Assembly: GCA_964543125.1 (NCBI GenBank)
Contig: CAZIWX010000011.1
Location: 1-43,354 of the forward strand
Source: CAZIWX01 sp964543125
GTDB lineage: Bacteria; Fidelibacterota; UBA8477
Length of the DNA: 43,354 nucleotides
Direction: 5' to 3'
Shown here: in pieces, positions 1-8,177 of the stretch
Position numbering within the stretch: position 1 is the first letter of the stretch
How the letters are laid out: each line of letters begins with the position of its first letter
Notes under the pieces: model-generated
Told to the model about the DNA's origin: nothing
Seen by the model: only the letters and a program-made list of their open reading frames with translations
Databases searched by the model: none
Position numbers and translations under genes: made by a program

Positions 1-2
1 TG

Positions 3-1868
3 GCCGAGGAACCTAAGGAAAGAAGTGCAACCGGCGAGGTTACGCTTGATGAGAAGGGTTGGGCAATTCCCGGAGGGTTTGGACCCGAACTTTTCGAAAT
101 GGCCGAATCACTTGCGCCCAGCCTGCAAACCGAAGGCTTCGCTTCCGGTTTAAAGCGCCGAATAACCAAATCCACCAGCCGAATCTGTCTCGAAGTTGAT
201 AATACAGGCATTCGATATTTGCAGGGGACCATCACGGGTTCCGGCATCAAGGTGGGAAAATTTGGCCGCCTGACACTGCCTTACCACATGGATGATGCTA
301 CCGTCATTAAGGATGTACGAACATTAATTGAAGTCGGGCTTCCCCGGGTTTTCAGTAGAGCTGACCGAAAAAATGCTTATACCACGGTCTTTTCCAATCA
401 ATTTTCCGGGAAGACCCATTTCTTCCTTGCTCCCCCGGGTTTGGGAAGAAAGGATTTGAAGGAACTGATCAATTGGCAGGCTCAAAAAAATATGAACCTC
501 GGCGATGGCCGCGGGATTTTGAAATACATCGTCACCGGGTCACCAACTTCAGCCGGTAAAGACCATGTTGTTGTCACCGGAATTGATAAAGATGTTGCCA
601 AGCAGACCCTCACGCTATATAAGGGAAACGGATTCCGGGTAAGATACACCACCCAATTGGTCACTCTGCTGTGGAGTGCGTTCAAACGTGAATACCCGGA
701 TATGGTGAACCGGACCGTATTATTATTGCATATTGAACATTCCCGAACAACCCTTGTTGTCATGCATCAAGGAGTCTTATTGGCCACTCGCGAAATGGCC
801 GTGGGTGTGGAGGATTTTGAAACCGCATTGGAGCAGAAAGTCAATGTGGATAACAAACCCGTGATGCTCACTCGGAAAGATGCGCATAAAATATTATTCG
901 ATTTTGGCATTCCGCGAACTACGAGTGGGAAAATCAAACCCTATGGCTTATCCCTTTACCGAGCCTCCATTTTCCTACGCCCGGTTCTGGAGAGATTAAC
1001 GAGTGAAATTCAACGCTCACTCAATTTCTTTAAAAAGCAATACAGCGAATTGCCCTGGGATCAAATCTATATTAGTGGTGCTGGTGGAAGTATTCCCAAC
1101 CTGACGGCGGCATTACATGAAAATTTGGGAATGGAGATCAGTCTTTTTAACCCGGTTCGAGCGGAAACTCTGATTTATGCCGATGAAGCCCAGAAAATTC
1201 CATTTGAGGAATACTCAAATTATGTGGTACTTTTCGGGCTGATGGGCATACAGGACAACGATTTTAATCTACTCCCGCCGGAGATGGTTCGAGATCAGCT
1301 TCTGATCCCCTATGCCACGCTCGCCTCTTTCGCCGCGTTAATCATAGTGCCTTTGTTAATCACCGCGGCTATTTCAGAGCAGATAGAAGCGGGTCATTTG
1401 GTCACTGATCTGGAAACCAAGGAAGGTCCGCTGCGAAATATGTCGCCTAAGACAGAACAATATTTGGGTTATCAGAAAGACATTCGAGTTTTGGATCAAT
1501 ACCAGCAATATCTCAAGACCGATAGTCTGAAATCGGAAAATTACCTCAAGGTTTTGAAGTTCATGTCCCATATCGTGCCGAAAGAGATTAAATTTACCAG
1601 CCTTACTATCGATAAAGACCTCAAGGGATCGACGGTTGTCACCGATTCTTCCACACCGCTAACGAATACCGCCGGGGAAACCTATCGTGATTTTATTCTC
1701 ATTGATGGGTTCGTGGAGTCAGATCCGAGTGTTGCCGATATTCAACTGACCAATTTTCACATGGCCATGGAACGAGCCAGGGCTTTTAAACAGATCAAGC
1801 TTACGGTCAAACCACGGGATAAGAACCAACCGAATCGTTTGTTCTTCCAAATGGATTGCGAGTTTTAA
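3..1868 (+). CDS. pilM-pilN: PilM-PilN fusion protein, type IV pilus inner-membrane alignment complex (5' end outside window)
   Basis: The frame is open from the left edge with no stop. The first ATG (99) has no ribosome binding site, so the gene very likely starts upstream. The N-terminal two thirds looks like PilM, the actin-like cytoplasmic ATPase: a beta strand SRICLEVDNTGIRYLQG, a central LLLHIEHSRTTLVV strand followed by ATREMAVG, and the late ISGAGGSIPNL phosphate-loop-like motif. Directly after it comes FNLLP (1263-1277), the PilN N-terminal peptide that normally docks into PilM in trans. A membrane helix follows (about 1300-1371), then a coiled coil and a PilN-like fold (KFMSHIVPKEIKFTSLTID, then a GFVESDPSVADIQ region and a FFQMDCEF end). 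One chain therefore appears to combine both partners. It heads the pilus operon, 39 bases before pilO. The domain calls are from motif recognition; the fusion is directly visible as one uninterrupted frame. Confidence 0.88.
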   Translation, partial: AEEPKERSATGEVTLDEKGWAIPGGFGPELFEMAESLAPSLQTEGFASGLKRRITKSTSRICLEVDNTGIRYLQGTITGSGIKVGKFGRLTLPYHMDDATVIKDVRTLIEVGLPRVFSRADRKNAYTTVFSNQFSGKTHFFLAPPGLGRKDLKELINWQAQKNMNLGDGRGILKYIVTGSPTSAGKDHVVVTGIDKDVAKQTLTLYKGNGFRVRYTTQLVTLLWSAFKREYPDMVNRTVLLLHIEHSRTTLVVMHQGVLLATREMAVGVEDFETALEQKVNVDNKPVMLTRKDAHKILFDFGIPRTTSGKIKPYGLSLYRASIFLRPVLERLTSEIQRSLNFFKKQYSELPWDQIYISGAGGSIPNLTAALHENLGMEISLFNPVRAETLIYADEAQKIPFEEYSNYVVLFGLMGIQDNDFNLLPPEMVRDQLLIPYATLASFAALIIVPLLITAAISEQIEAGHLVTDLETKEGPLRNMSPKTEQYLGYQKDIRVLDQYQQYLKTDSLKSENYLKVLKFMSHIVPKEIKFTSLTIDKDLKGSTVVTDSSTPLTNTAGETYRDFILIDGFVESDPSVADIQLTNFHMAMERARAFKQIKLTVKPRDKNQPNRLFFQMDCEF

Positions 1869-1907
1869 TATGGGGCCGCTCACATTTTACATTAGGGGCG
1901 AAAAACG

Positions 1908-2480
1908 ATGAAGACCCGTGCTAAGCTGGCCATATCCATTACTCTGATTGTGTTGGCGGCACTCATTTTGGTATGGCAACATTTTATGAATGCCGGCATC
2001 ACCATCGCCCTGACCCAAATTAAATTGAAGGATGTGAATCGCCGCTATGCGGAAATCAATGCCAGTGTAGAGGCGTATGATGAGGTGAAAGCGCGGTTTG
2101 ATAAAACGATAAAAGCCTTCATGGGTTTGCAGCGTAAAGTCCCTGATCGCAACGGATTTATTGATGCCATGAATTTTATTCGGGCCACTGCTGCCCGGCA
2201 AAATATCAATTTATTTTCCGTTGTTCCGAACCTCAATGATGCACTACCGGATATTAAATCCAAACTAACCACCACAACCGTCCACATCGAGAAATACCCG
2301 GTGTCCATGAGTTTTGAAGGAGATTTCCTGGCGATTGGTACTTTTCTGGAAGAGCTAGATTCCGGTCCTTTTGATTTTAATTTCGGCCGGATTGAATTAG
2401 CCTCTGAATTGGGAAGCGCAGGAACCTTAAACGCAAAAATAATTTTATTTGCATATATGTTTGTGAAGGACAATGCCTAA
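1908..2480 (+). CDS. pilO: PilO-like type IV pilus alignment protein
   Basis: 190 residues, the usual PilO size. The start is supported by AGGGGCG about eight bases upstream. A short cytoplasmic N-terminus is followed by one membrane helix (residues about 8-27, LAISITLIVLAALILVW), a coiled-coil stretch (about 35-75), and a periplasmic ferredoxin-like half with the family pattern FIDAMNFIRATAARQNINLF and YPVSMSFEGDFLAIGTFLEE. PilO pairs with PilN in the periplasm and, with PilP, links the inner-membrane platform to the PilQ secretin. Its last eight bases overlap the next gene. Sequence identity within this family is always low, so the call leans on topology, the family-like segments and gene order. 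Confidence 0.87.
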   Translation: MKTRAKLAISITLIVLAALILVWQHFMNAGITIALTQIKLKDVNRRYAEINASVEAYDEVKARFDKTIKAFMGLQRKVPDRNGFIDAMNFIRATAARQNINLFSVVPNLNDALPDIKSKLTTTTVHIEKYPVSMSFEGDFLAIGTFLEELDSGPFDFNFGRIELASELGSAGTLNAKIILFAYMFVKDNA

Positions 2481-2964
2481 GCGGCAGATAATATTATTTT
2501 CAATTCTGGGGATCATGCTGGTCTTTTACGTCATTGATCAGGGATGGCTCACGGGTGGTAAATCAGCCACAAGTAATTCAGCGATTGCAACGAACGATAT
2601 GAGTGAGGCTGACATTCAGCGGTCAGTCCGGGCTGATCAGGTCGCGTACCAGACCAAAGGCCAAATTAAACCATTTAATTATTCCGGAGGCTGGGAACAT
2701 GATCCTTTTTACTACCTGACCGCAGAAGAGATTGCAGCTCGAGAAGGTGGTTTGGTGAACACATTATTCGGTTCCGATGGTTCCAGCCCCAATCTCGAAG
2801 TGACAGCGATTATGCTCCGGGGTACCGCTGGAATGGCAATAATCAATGGTGAAGTGGTAGGCGTAGGCGACCGAATAGCCGGATTTGAAGTTGATAAGAT
2901 TGAGCAGAATTATGTGATTCTCCTGAAAGGGAATCAGCCACTAAGAATTGAATTAGGGGATTGA
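2473..2964 (+). CDS. pilP: PilP-like pilus assembly protein
   Basis: 163 residues with an N-terminal membrane anchor or uncleaved signal (IILFSILGIMLVFYVID), a low-complexity linker, then GGWEHDPFYY and a C-terminal HR/PilP-type beta domain. That domain has a strand pattern seen in PilP and GspC: LEVTAIMLRGTAGMAIING, then VVGVGDRIAGFEVDKIEQ and YVILLKG. No lipobox cysteine is visible, so unlike classical PilP it is probably held by a transmembrane helix rather than a lipid. The domain normally binds the N0 domain of the secretin, which is encoded next, six bases downstream. It overlaps pilO by eight bases, indicating translational coupling. Confidence 0.85.
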   Translation: MPKRQIILFSILGIMLVFYVIDQGWLTGGKSATSNSAIATNDMSEADIQRSVRADQVAYQTKGQIKPFNYSGGWEHDPFYYLTAEEIAAREGGLVNTLFGSDGSSPNLEVTAIMLRGTAGMAIINGEVVGVGDRIAGFEVDKIEQNYVILLKGNQPLRIELGD

Positions 2965-2970
2965 TTTGAT

Positions 2971-4743
2971 ATGGCGGAGACATTCCAGCAACCGGTGAAT
3001 AGGATAAGCAAACTGATAATTTCGGCCCTCTTGATTTTTTGTTTCAGTCCGTTATTTGCCAAAGACGATCCGGTATTTAAAAATATAAATACATTTGAGT
3101 CGGCTGACCGGCTGGGCATTATTGTTTATGGCAGCGAACCACTGAAATACAAAATTATGTCCAGTCAGAGTCCACCCGAGGTGGTCATTACTTTTCAGGA
3201 TGTGGATTTCGGGATGGGTGGCGCTTTTGTCAAGTACATCCACCTGCCACCGGTGTACCGGGTTGAAGCCAGAGTTTCCCTGGGACATCAAAAAGAGGTT
3301 GAAGTCCGTTTATTTATGGATCGCCTGGTGGAAATTAAGGGCGACCGGAACGGTACCAATTTGATTTTCTCCTGGGTTCCAACTCAGATTGAACGTAAAA
3401 AGCGTGTGGAAACACGTCGTGTAAATCAGTTCGACATTACGGTATCCATTAATTTTAAAGACGCGGAACTTATCGATGTCCTGCGGTTGATCGCTAAACA
3501 GAATAGCCTGAACATCATCGCCGGTGAAGATGTGGTAGGAACAGTCACGGCGAATCTTAAGGATGTGAGTCTCGGGGATGCCTTGGACGCCCTGCTGAAA
3601 GTGAATGGCTATGATTGGTTTCTCAAAGAAAACATTGTCGTCGTAAAACCTCAGGATAAGGAACTCCAGGGTGAACTTGAGACCCGGGTTTATAAACTGG
3701 AATATGTGGATGCGGGTGCCGTCGCTACTGCTCTGACGAATGTGCTAAGTAAGAAGGGTAAGGTTCAGATATTTTCCAAGGTGCTTGCGGGAGGCGCCAG
3801 TGGGGCCGGAGGCGCTAGTAGTACGGGAGGCGCCGCGGGAGGCGCCGCGGGAGGTGGAGCAGCCGCGGGACTGGCAGGTGCTTTAGGAGGAGGAGGTGTT
3901 GGCGGAGCGACGGGCGGCGCCCAGGGAGGAGCGACTGGTGGCGCCGGTACGGGAAGTGGTGTATCGACGGATATTTTACTGATTTCCGATCTCCATAATA
4001 ATTTTCCGGTAATTGAAGATATCATCAAAAAACTGGATCAGCCGATTCCGCAGATCAACATAGCGGTTAAATTTATCGAAACTAATTTGGATATGAATGA
4101 GCGCTTGGGGATTAACTGGAATATGCGCGCTTCACTCGTTGGCGGTGACCAGGGGTCGGGATTTCCCATCGGTAAGTGGAAAAGTCTGAGCTTGGCGACC
4201 TTAGATGTTTTGAGCTTCTCGGCGATACTGGACGTCCTCTCCAGTGACAACCAAACCCGCTTGATCCAGGAACCGCAGATTACAACCGCCGACAATACCC
4301 TGGCAACCGTCAGCGTCGGCACCAACTATCCGGTTGCAGTACCTTCTTCCACGGGTGGTTTGGTGGGCACCCAACCGGTTACCTTTGAGAACCAGGACAT
4401 CCAGATCAAGCTGAATGTCAAGCCACATATCAATGAAAAAGTCTTCATCACCATGAATATTAACGCCGTAGTGCAAGCTTTGGTGGGATTTACCGGCCCC
4501 AATGCCGACCGGCCAATTATTTCCGAGCGAACCACGACGACTCAGGTAAAAGTCGGCAATGGTGAAACGTTGCTTATTGGCGGACTTATTTTTGAACAGG
4601 AAGCGCATAACGAATCACGCGTGCCGCTACTTGGCCGGATACCGTTATTGGGCAGGCTTTTTCGCAATACCGCGGATGATACCAAACAGCGTGAACTTTT
4701 GATCTTCATTACGCCCAATATCGTCTCCGATTACAGCAAGTAA
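2971..4743 (+). CDS. pilQ: PilQ/GspD-family secretin of the type IV pilus
   Basis: 590 residues with a signal peptide (ISALLIFCFSPLFAKDD). An AMIN-like domain (about 35-145, YGSEPLKYKIMSSQSPPEVV) is followed by an STN/N0-type domain (about 155-225, FKDAELIDVLRLIAKQNSLN), a secretin N1 domain (about 235-345) interrupted by a 60-residue Gly/Ala-rich insert (about 270-330), and the C-terminal secretin pore. The pore ends with VGNGETLLIGGLIFEQEA, VPLLGRIPLLGRLF and a RELLIFITPNIV terminus. The protein should form the multimeric outer-membrane ring through which the pilus passes. The start has AGGGGA about nine bases upstream, inside the end of pilP. The Gly/Ala insert lies where N-domain loops occur in other secretins, but its composition is unusual. 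Confidence 0.94.
   Translation: MAETFQQPVNRISKLIISALLIFCFSPLFAKDDPVFKNINTFESADRLGIIVYGSEPLKYKIMSSQSPPEVVITFQDVDFGMGGAFVKYIHLPPVYRVEARVSLGHQKEVEVRLFMDRLVEIKGDRNGTNLIFSWVPTQIERKKRVETRRVNQFDITVSINFKDAELIDVLRLIAKQNSLNIIAGEDVVGTVTANLKDVSLGDALDALLKVNGYDWFLKENIVVVKPQDKELQGELETRVYKLEYVDAGAVATALTNVLSKKGKVQIFSKVLAGGASGAGGASSTGGAAGGAAGGGAAAGLAGALGGGGVGGATGGAQGGATGGAGTGSGVSTDILLISDLHNNFPVIEDIIKKLDQPIPQINIAVKFIETNLDMNERLGINWNMRASLVGGDQGSGFPIGKWKSLSLATLDVLSFSAILDVLSSDNQTRLIQEPQITTADNTLATVSVGTNYPVAVPSSTGGLVGTQPVTFENQDIQIKLNVKPHINEKVFITMNINAVVQALVGFTGPNADRPIISERTTTTQVKVGNGETLLIGGLIFEQEAHNESRVPLLGRIPLLGRLFRNTADDTKQRELLIFITPNIVSDYSK
3789..3960 (+). repeat. GC-rich degenerate repeat coding the Gly/Ala insert of PilQ
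   Basis: Imperfect reiteration of GGAGGCGCC, GGAGGCGCCGCG and GGAGGAGCGAC-type units inside pilQ. The product is almost only Gly, Ala, Ser and Thr (for example GGAAGGAAGGGAAAG). The reading frame stays intact. The unit is a multiple of three, so slippage could lengthen or shorten the insert without breaking the gene. Confidence 0.85.
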
Positions 4744-4748
4744 GGAGG
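4743..4748 (+). promoter_or_regulatory. Strong Shine-Dalgarno AGGAGG that decides the PilT start
   Basis: A perfect AGGAGG overlaps the pilQ stop region. It lies four bases before an ATT codon (4753), but 31 bases before the nearest TTG (4780) and 40 before the first ATG (4789). Only the ATT start fits both this site and the expected PilT N-terminus. Confidence 0.7.
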
Positions 4749-4752
4749 CCTT

Positions 4753-5826
4753 ATTTCCAAGTTAGTCGATATTCTTGATTTGTTGAATATGTCCCGGGAG
4801 CAGGGAGCATCCGATCTGCACCTTAGCCCTAATTCTCCTCCGATTGTACGGGTCAACGGTGTCATGCGGCGTACGAAACTGCCTGAATTGTCACCCGATG
4901 ATGTTCACATCTTGGTCTACAACCTCATGACTGATGAAGATCGTAAGCGGTTTGAGGAAGAATTAGAGCTTGATTTTGCCTATGAATACGCCGGAGTTGG
5001 GCGCTACCGCGTAAATGTCTTCAAGGGCTTGCATGGTGATACAGCGGTGTTACGCGCGGTAACAAATAAATTGTTTACCTTTGCCGAGCTTGGCCTGCCT
5101 GAAGTCACCAAAGACCTTATCGTACGCGAAAAAGGGCTTATCCTCGTGACGGGACCTACCGGTTCGGGAAAATCCACTTCATTAAATACCATGATTGATT
5201 TCATTAATCAATCAGCCCGGCGGCATATCATCACCATCGAGGACCCGGTGGAATTTGTCCATGAATCAAAACTTTCCCTGGTCAATCAGCGGGAAGTTGG
5301 CGCCAACACGAAATCCTTCAGCCGGGCCTTGCGAAGTGCTTTGCGTGAAGATCCGGATGTTATTGTAGTGGGTGAAATGCGTGACCTGGAAACCACCAGT
5401 CTGGCGATTACAGCCGCTGAAACGGGTCACCTGGTATTCGGGACGTTGCATACCATGAGTGCCGCTAAAACCATTGATCGGATCATCGATCAATATCCGG
5501 CTGATCGTCAGAGCCAAATCCGCACCATGCTGGCCGAATCGATTCTGGGAGTGGTTTCTCAAGTCCTGCTACCGAAACTGGGTGGGGGGCGTATCGCCGC
5601 CTATGAAATAATGATCGGTACGCCGGCGGTTCGTAATCATATCCGGGAAGGTAAAACCTATCAAATTCCCTCGGTGCAGCAAACCAGTGGAAAATTGGGT
5701 ATGACAACCATGGGGCAATCGTTGTTAAGCCTCATTGCAAATGCTTCAATCGATCGCAAATCGGCGCTGCATATTGCTGCCGACAGTGAAGAGATCAAGA
5801 AACAGATCGAAAAGGCATCTGAATGA
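4753..5826 (+). CDS. pilT: PilT-type twitching motility (retraction) ATPase
   Basis: A hexameric AAA-like ATPase that depolymerises the pilus at the inner-membrane base. Seen: the PAS-like N-terminal domain with QGASDLHLSPNSPPIVRVNG, Walker A GPTGSGKSTS, the Asp box ITIEDPVEFVH, Walker B DVIVVGEMRD, the His box TGHLVFGTLHT, and a C-terminal AESILGVVSQVLLPK (the region of the PilT AIRNLIRE element, here AVRNHIREGK). Starting at ATT 4753 gives 357 residues and an N-terminus ISKLVDILDLLNMSREQG that aligns with the normal PilT start. The ATG-only start (4789) would remove the first helix. ATT initiation is rare, so the start is inferred, not proven. It overlaps the next ATPase gene by ATGA. Confidence 0.92.
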   Translation: MSKLVDILDLLNMSREQGASDLHLSPNSPPIVRVNGVMRRTKLPELSPDDVHILVYNLMTDEDRKRFEEELELDFAYEYAGVGRYRVNVFKGLHGDTAVLRAVTNKLFTFAELGLPEVTKDLIVREKGLILVTGPTGSGKSTSLNTMIDFINQSARRHIITIEDPVEFVHESKLSLVNQREVGANTKSFSRALRSALREDPDVIVVGEMRDLETTSLAITAAETGHLVFGTLHTMSAAKTIDRIIDQYPADRQSQIRTMLAESILGVVSQVLLPKLGGGRIAAYEIMIGTPAVRNHIREGKTYQIPSVQQTSGKLGMTTMGQSLLSLIANASIDRKSALHIAADSEEIKKQIEKASE

Positions 5827-6950
5827 GTTACAACATCGATACACTATTGGGAGTAATGGTCGAAGCGGATGCCTCGGATCTCTATGTTTCGTTGGGCGCC
5901 TATCCCATGTTGAGCATCAAAGGTAAAGCGGTTCCGTTGGAGCGGGAAGTGATCACGCCGGAAATGATTGCCGAATTACGCGAACAGATGTTAACCGAAC
6001 GTCACAAAAAAATCTTTGCCGAAAATAATGAATTAGATTTTATCTACAGTCTGGCCGGCCTGGGACGGTTCAGAATCAACTTCTTTAAACAGCGCGGGTC
6101 GGATGCTTTTGTCGCCCGGCGGATTGTCAGTGAAATCAAAACGCTGGAGGAGCTGAATCTCCCACCTATTCTGGCGGATTTATCCGAGAAAGAACGGGGG
6201 ATTATCCTGCTGATCGGCTCAACCGGTTCAGGAAAATCCACCACTCTGGCCGCCATGGTAGATCACCGCAATTCGCAAAAGGCGGGGCATATTCTCACCA
6301 TTGAGGACCCAATTGAGTTTTTACATCGGCATAAAAAGAGTATTGTCAATCAGCGGGAAATCGGCTCGGACACCTGGACCTACTCGAATGCTCTAAAAAG
6401 TGCTTTGAGGGAAGCACCTGATATGTTGTTGCTGGGGGAAATCAGAGATCAGGAAGCGATGGAGGCCGCTCTGAATTTTTCCGAGACCGGCCATCTCGTG
6501 CTCAGTACACTTCATGCCACCAATGCCAGTCAGACCCTTCAGCGGATCATGAGCATGTTTCCACCTTCTCAGCACGAGATGATTCGTATGCAGTTGAGTC
6601 AAAATTTGCAAGGGATCATCGGTCAGCGTTTGATTCCGACAATTAAGGGCGCTCGCGTGGCGGCCCTGGAAATTATGTTGTCTACCGCACGCATCCGGGA
6701 TCTGTTGCTAAAAGGTGATATGGACATGTTGCGCCATACCATGGAAGCGGGCTTGTCTGAAGGAATGATCACATTTGACATTGCTCTGGAACGATTGTTC
6801 CGGGATGGCCAAATATCCATGGACCAGGCACTCAAATTCGCTGATCGTCCCACCGACATACGGGTTCGGCTCCACGCGGAAGATGAAGAGTTGGTGACGG
6901 AATTTATTGAACTGGAAAAAATCGAAGATGATAACGAAAATCGTAACTGA
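5823..6950 (+). CDS. pilU: PilT/PilU-type second retraction ATPase
   Basis: 375 residues, paralogous to the preceding PilT and joined to it by a four-base ATGA overlap. Motifs: VEADASDLYVSLGAYPM, Walker A GSTGSGKSTTLAAM, Asp box ILTIEDPIEFLH, Walker B DMLLLGEIRD, His box TGHLVLSTLHAT. In several bacteria PilU is an accessory motor that needs PilT. The longer C-terminus, with an acidic tail (EDEELVTEFIELEKIEDDNE), resembles PilU more than PilT. The PilU name rests on this, on tandem order after PilT and on the RQP-rich divergence, so it is less certain than the ATPase call itself. Confidence 0.9.
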   Translation: MSYNIDTLLGVMVEADASDLYVSLGAYPMLSIKGKAVPLEREVITPEMIAELREQMLTERHKKIFAENNELDFIYSLAGLGRFRINFFKQRGSDAFVARRIVSEIKTLEELNLPPILADLSEKERGIILLIGSTGSGKSTTLAAMVDHRNSQKAGHILTIEDPIEFLHRHKKSIVNQREIGSDTWTYSNALKSALREAPDMLLLGEIRDQEAMEAALNFSETGHLVLSTLHATNASQTLQRIMSMFPPSQHEMIRMQLSQNLQGIIGQRLIPTIKGARVAALEIMLSTARIRDLLLKGDMDMLRHTMEAGLSEGMITFDIALERLFRDGQISMDQALKFADRPTDIRVRLHAEDEELVTEFIELEKIEDDNENRN

Positions 6951-6961
6951 GGAGCATTTCC

Positions 6962-7327
6962 ATGGCAAAAGTATTGATAGTTGATGACGAAAGCTTCTTC
7001 TCTCAACCCATCAAGTTGTTTTTGGAACGCAATGGCCATACGGTTTCGATAGCCGCCGATGGTATGGAAGGTTTAGATAAAGCGCGCGCTGAAAAGCCGG
7101 ATGTGATTTTAATGGATTTGATGTTACCCGCGATCAACGGATACCAGGTCTGCCGGATGCTAAAATTTGACGAAGAGTATCGTGATATTCCGATCATTAT
7201 TTGTTCAGCCAAGGATACGGAGAAAGATCGTGAGGTGGGTCAGCAAAGCGGAGCCGACGAATATGTTACCAAACCCATCAGTCCGATTGAACTGGTAAAA
7301 ATCATCGAAGAACACTTAAGCCGCTAA
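6962..7327 (+). CDS. Single-domain CheY-like response regulator
   Basis: 121 residues made only of a receiver domain. The acidic pair D8-D9 (VLIVDDES), the phospho-acceptor D52 (VILMDLMLP), the Ser/Thr switch position in IIICSAKD and the conserved lysine in YVTKPIS are all present, so it should be phosphorylated normally. GAGGAG lies about seven bases before ATG. It sits between the retraction ATPases and the prepilin peptidase, as PilG/PilH-type receivers often lie near pilus genes. It probably acts by protein contact, because there is no output domain. The cognate kinase is not in the window. Confidence 0.92.
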   Translation: MAKVLIVDDESFFSQPIKLFLERNGHTVSIAADGMEGLDKARAEKPDVILMDLMLPAINGYQVCRMLKFDEEYRDIPIIICSAKDTEKDREVGQQSGADEYVTKPISPIELVKIIEEHLSR

Positions 7328-8116
7328 ATGCCAATGCCAATCTCGCCAACCCAGCTTGGTTTTGTTACCCTCCTCGGATTGTGGTGTGGTTGGTTCCTGG
7401 ACTGGATAATAAGCCAGATACCCCGCGAAGATGCCTGGCACGGTCCGTCTCGGTGTCCATCCTGCGGAGCCTCGCGCCATGGCTGGCGAGGCTGGTTTCC
7501 GATTTTTCGGCACCTCGGTGTGGCCACCTGTCCGGATTGTCACACGGCTTATGGCCGCCGCGGACTTATTTTGGAGCTCGTTACGGCCGTGGCATTTTTA
7601 GTGACCGTACAAGCGTTTGGCAGCGACTGGAAAACGCTCTGGTTCTTAATGACGATCCTGGTGCTAATCCCTGTCGCAACAATTGATCAGGAATTTCATG
7701 TCATTCCGGATTCATTTCTTCTAGCCGGATTAATTCCGGTAGCCGGACTATGGATCACAACGGCCCGCTCCGACATTATAGGCCATATCATCGGTGGCGG
7801 GGCCTTAAGTCTGGGACTCCTTGCTATTTCGGTCATCGGCCGCTGGATCTACAAACAGGACGTAATGGGCTTGGGGGATGTTAAATTTGTTGGCTGGATG
7901 GGACTTATTTTAGGTTGGAAAATTGGAATTGTAGCTTTGGGATTGGGATTTTTGTTAGCCACGGTAGTATTTTTAATTCTCATGGTTCTGGGAAAAGTGC
8001 GATTCAAGCAACAGGTTCCATTTGGACCGTTCCTTGTGGGAGGAATGTATCTGGGAATGCTAATCGGACGACCACTGCTGGATTGGTATCTCAATAACTT
8101 CGTCTATTTCAAATAG
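7328..8116 (+). CDS. pilD: Prepilin peptidase / N-methyltransferase (type A24 aspartic protease)
   Basis: 262 residues, polytopic. It carries the cytoplasmic N-terminal zinc-type loop with two cysteine pairs (CPSCG and CPDC) inside the conserved segment before RRGLILELVTA. The two catalytic aspartate regions of the family are ATIDQEFHVIPD and GLGDVKFVGWMG, the second being the GxGD signature. It cleaves the leader of prepilins and methylates the new N-terminus at the inner membrane. The ATG follows the previous stop without a gap; a second ATG two codons later is also possible. Its presence implies pilin or pseudopilin genes elsewhere in the genome. Confidence 0.94.
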   Translation: MPMPISPTQLGFVTLLGLWCGWFLDWIISQIPREDAWHGPSRCPSCGASRHGWRGWFPIFRHLGVATCPDCHTAYGRRGLILELVTAVAFLVTVQAFGSDWKTLWFLMTILVLIPVATIDQEFHVIPDSFLLAGLIPVAGLWITTARSDIIGHIIGGGALSLGLLAISVIGRWIYKQDVMGLGDVKFVGWMGLILGWKIGIVALGLGFLLATVVFLILMVLGKVRFKQQVPFGPFLVGGMYLGMLIGRPLLDWYLNNFVYFK

Positions 8117-8177
8117 GGTAAATATTCTGGACTCTCCGTGACCTTTTCAAACCGGTGATTCTGAATACAAAATCAAA

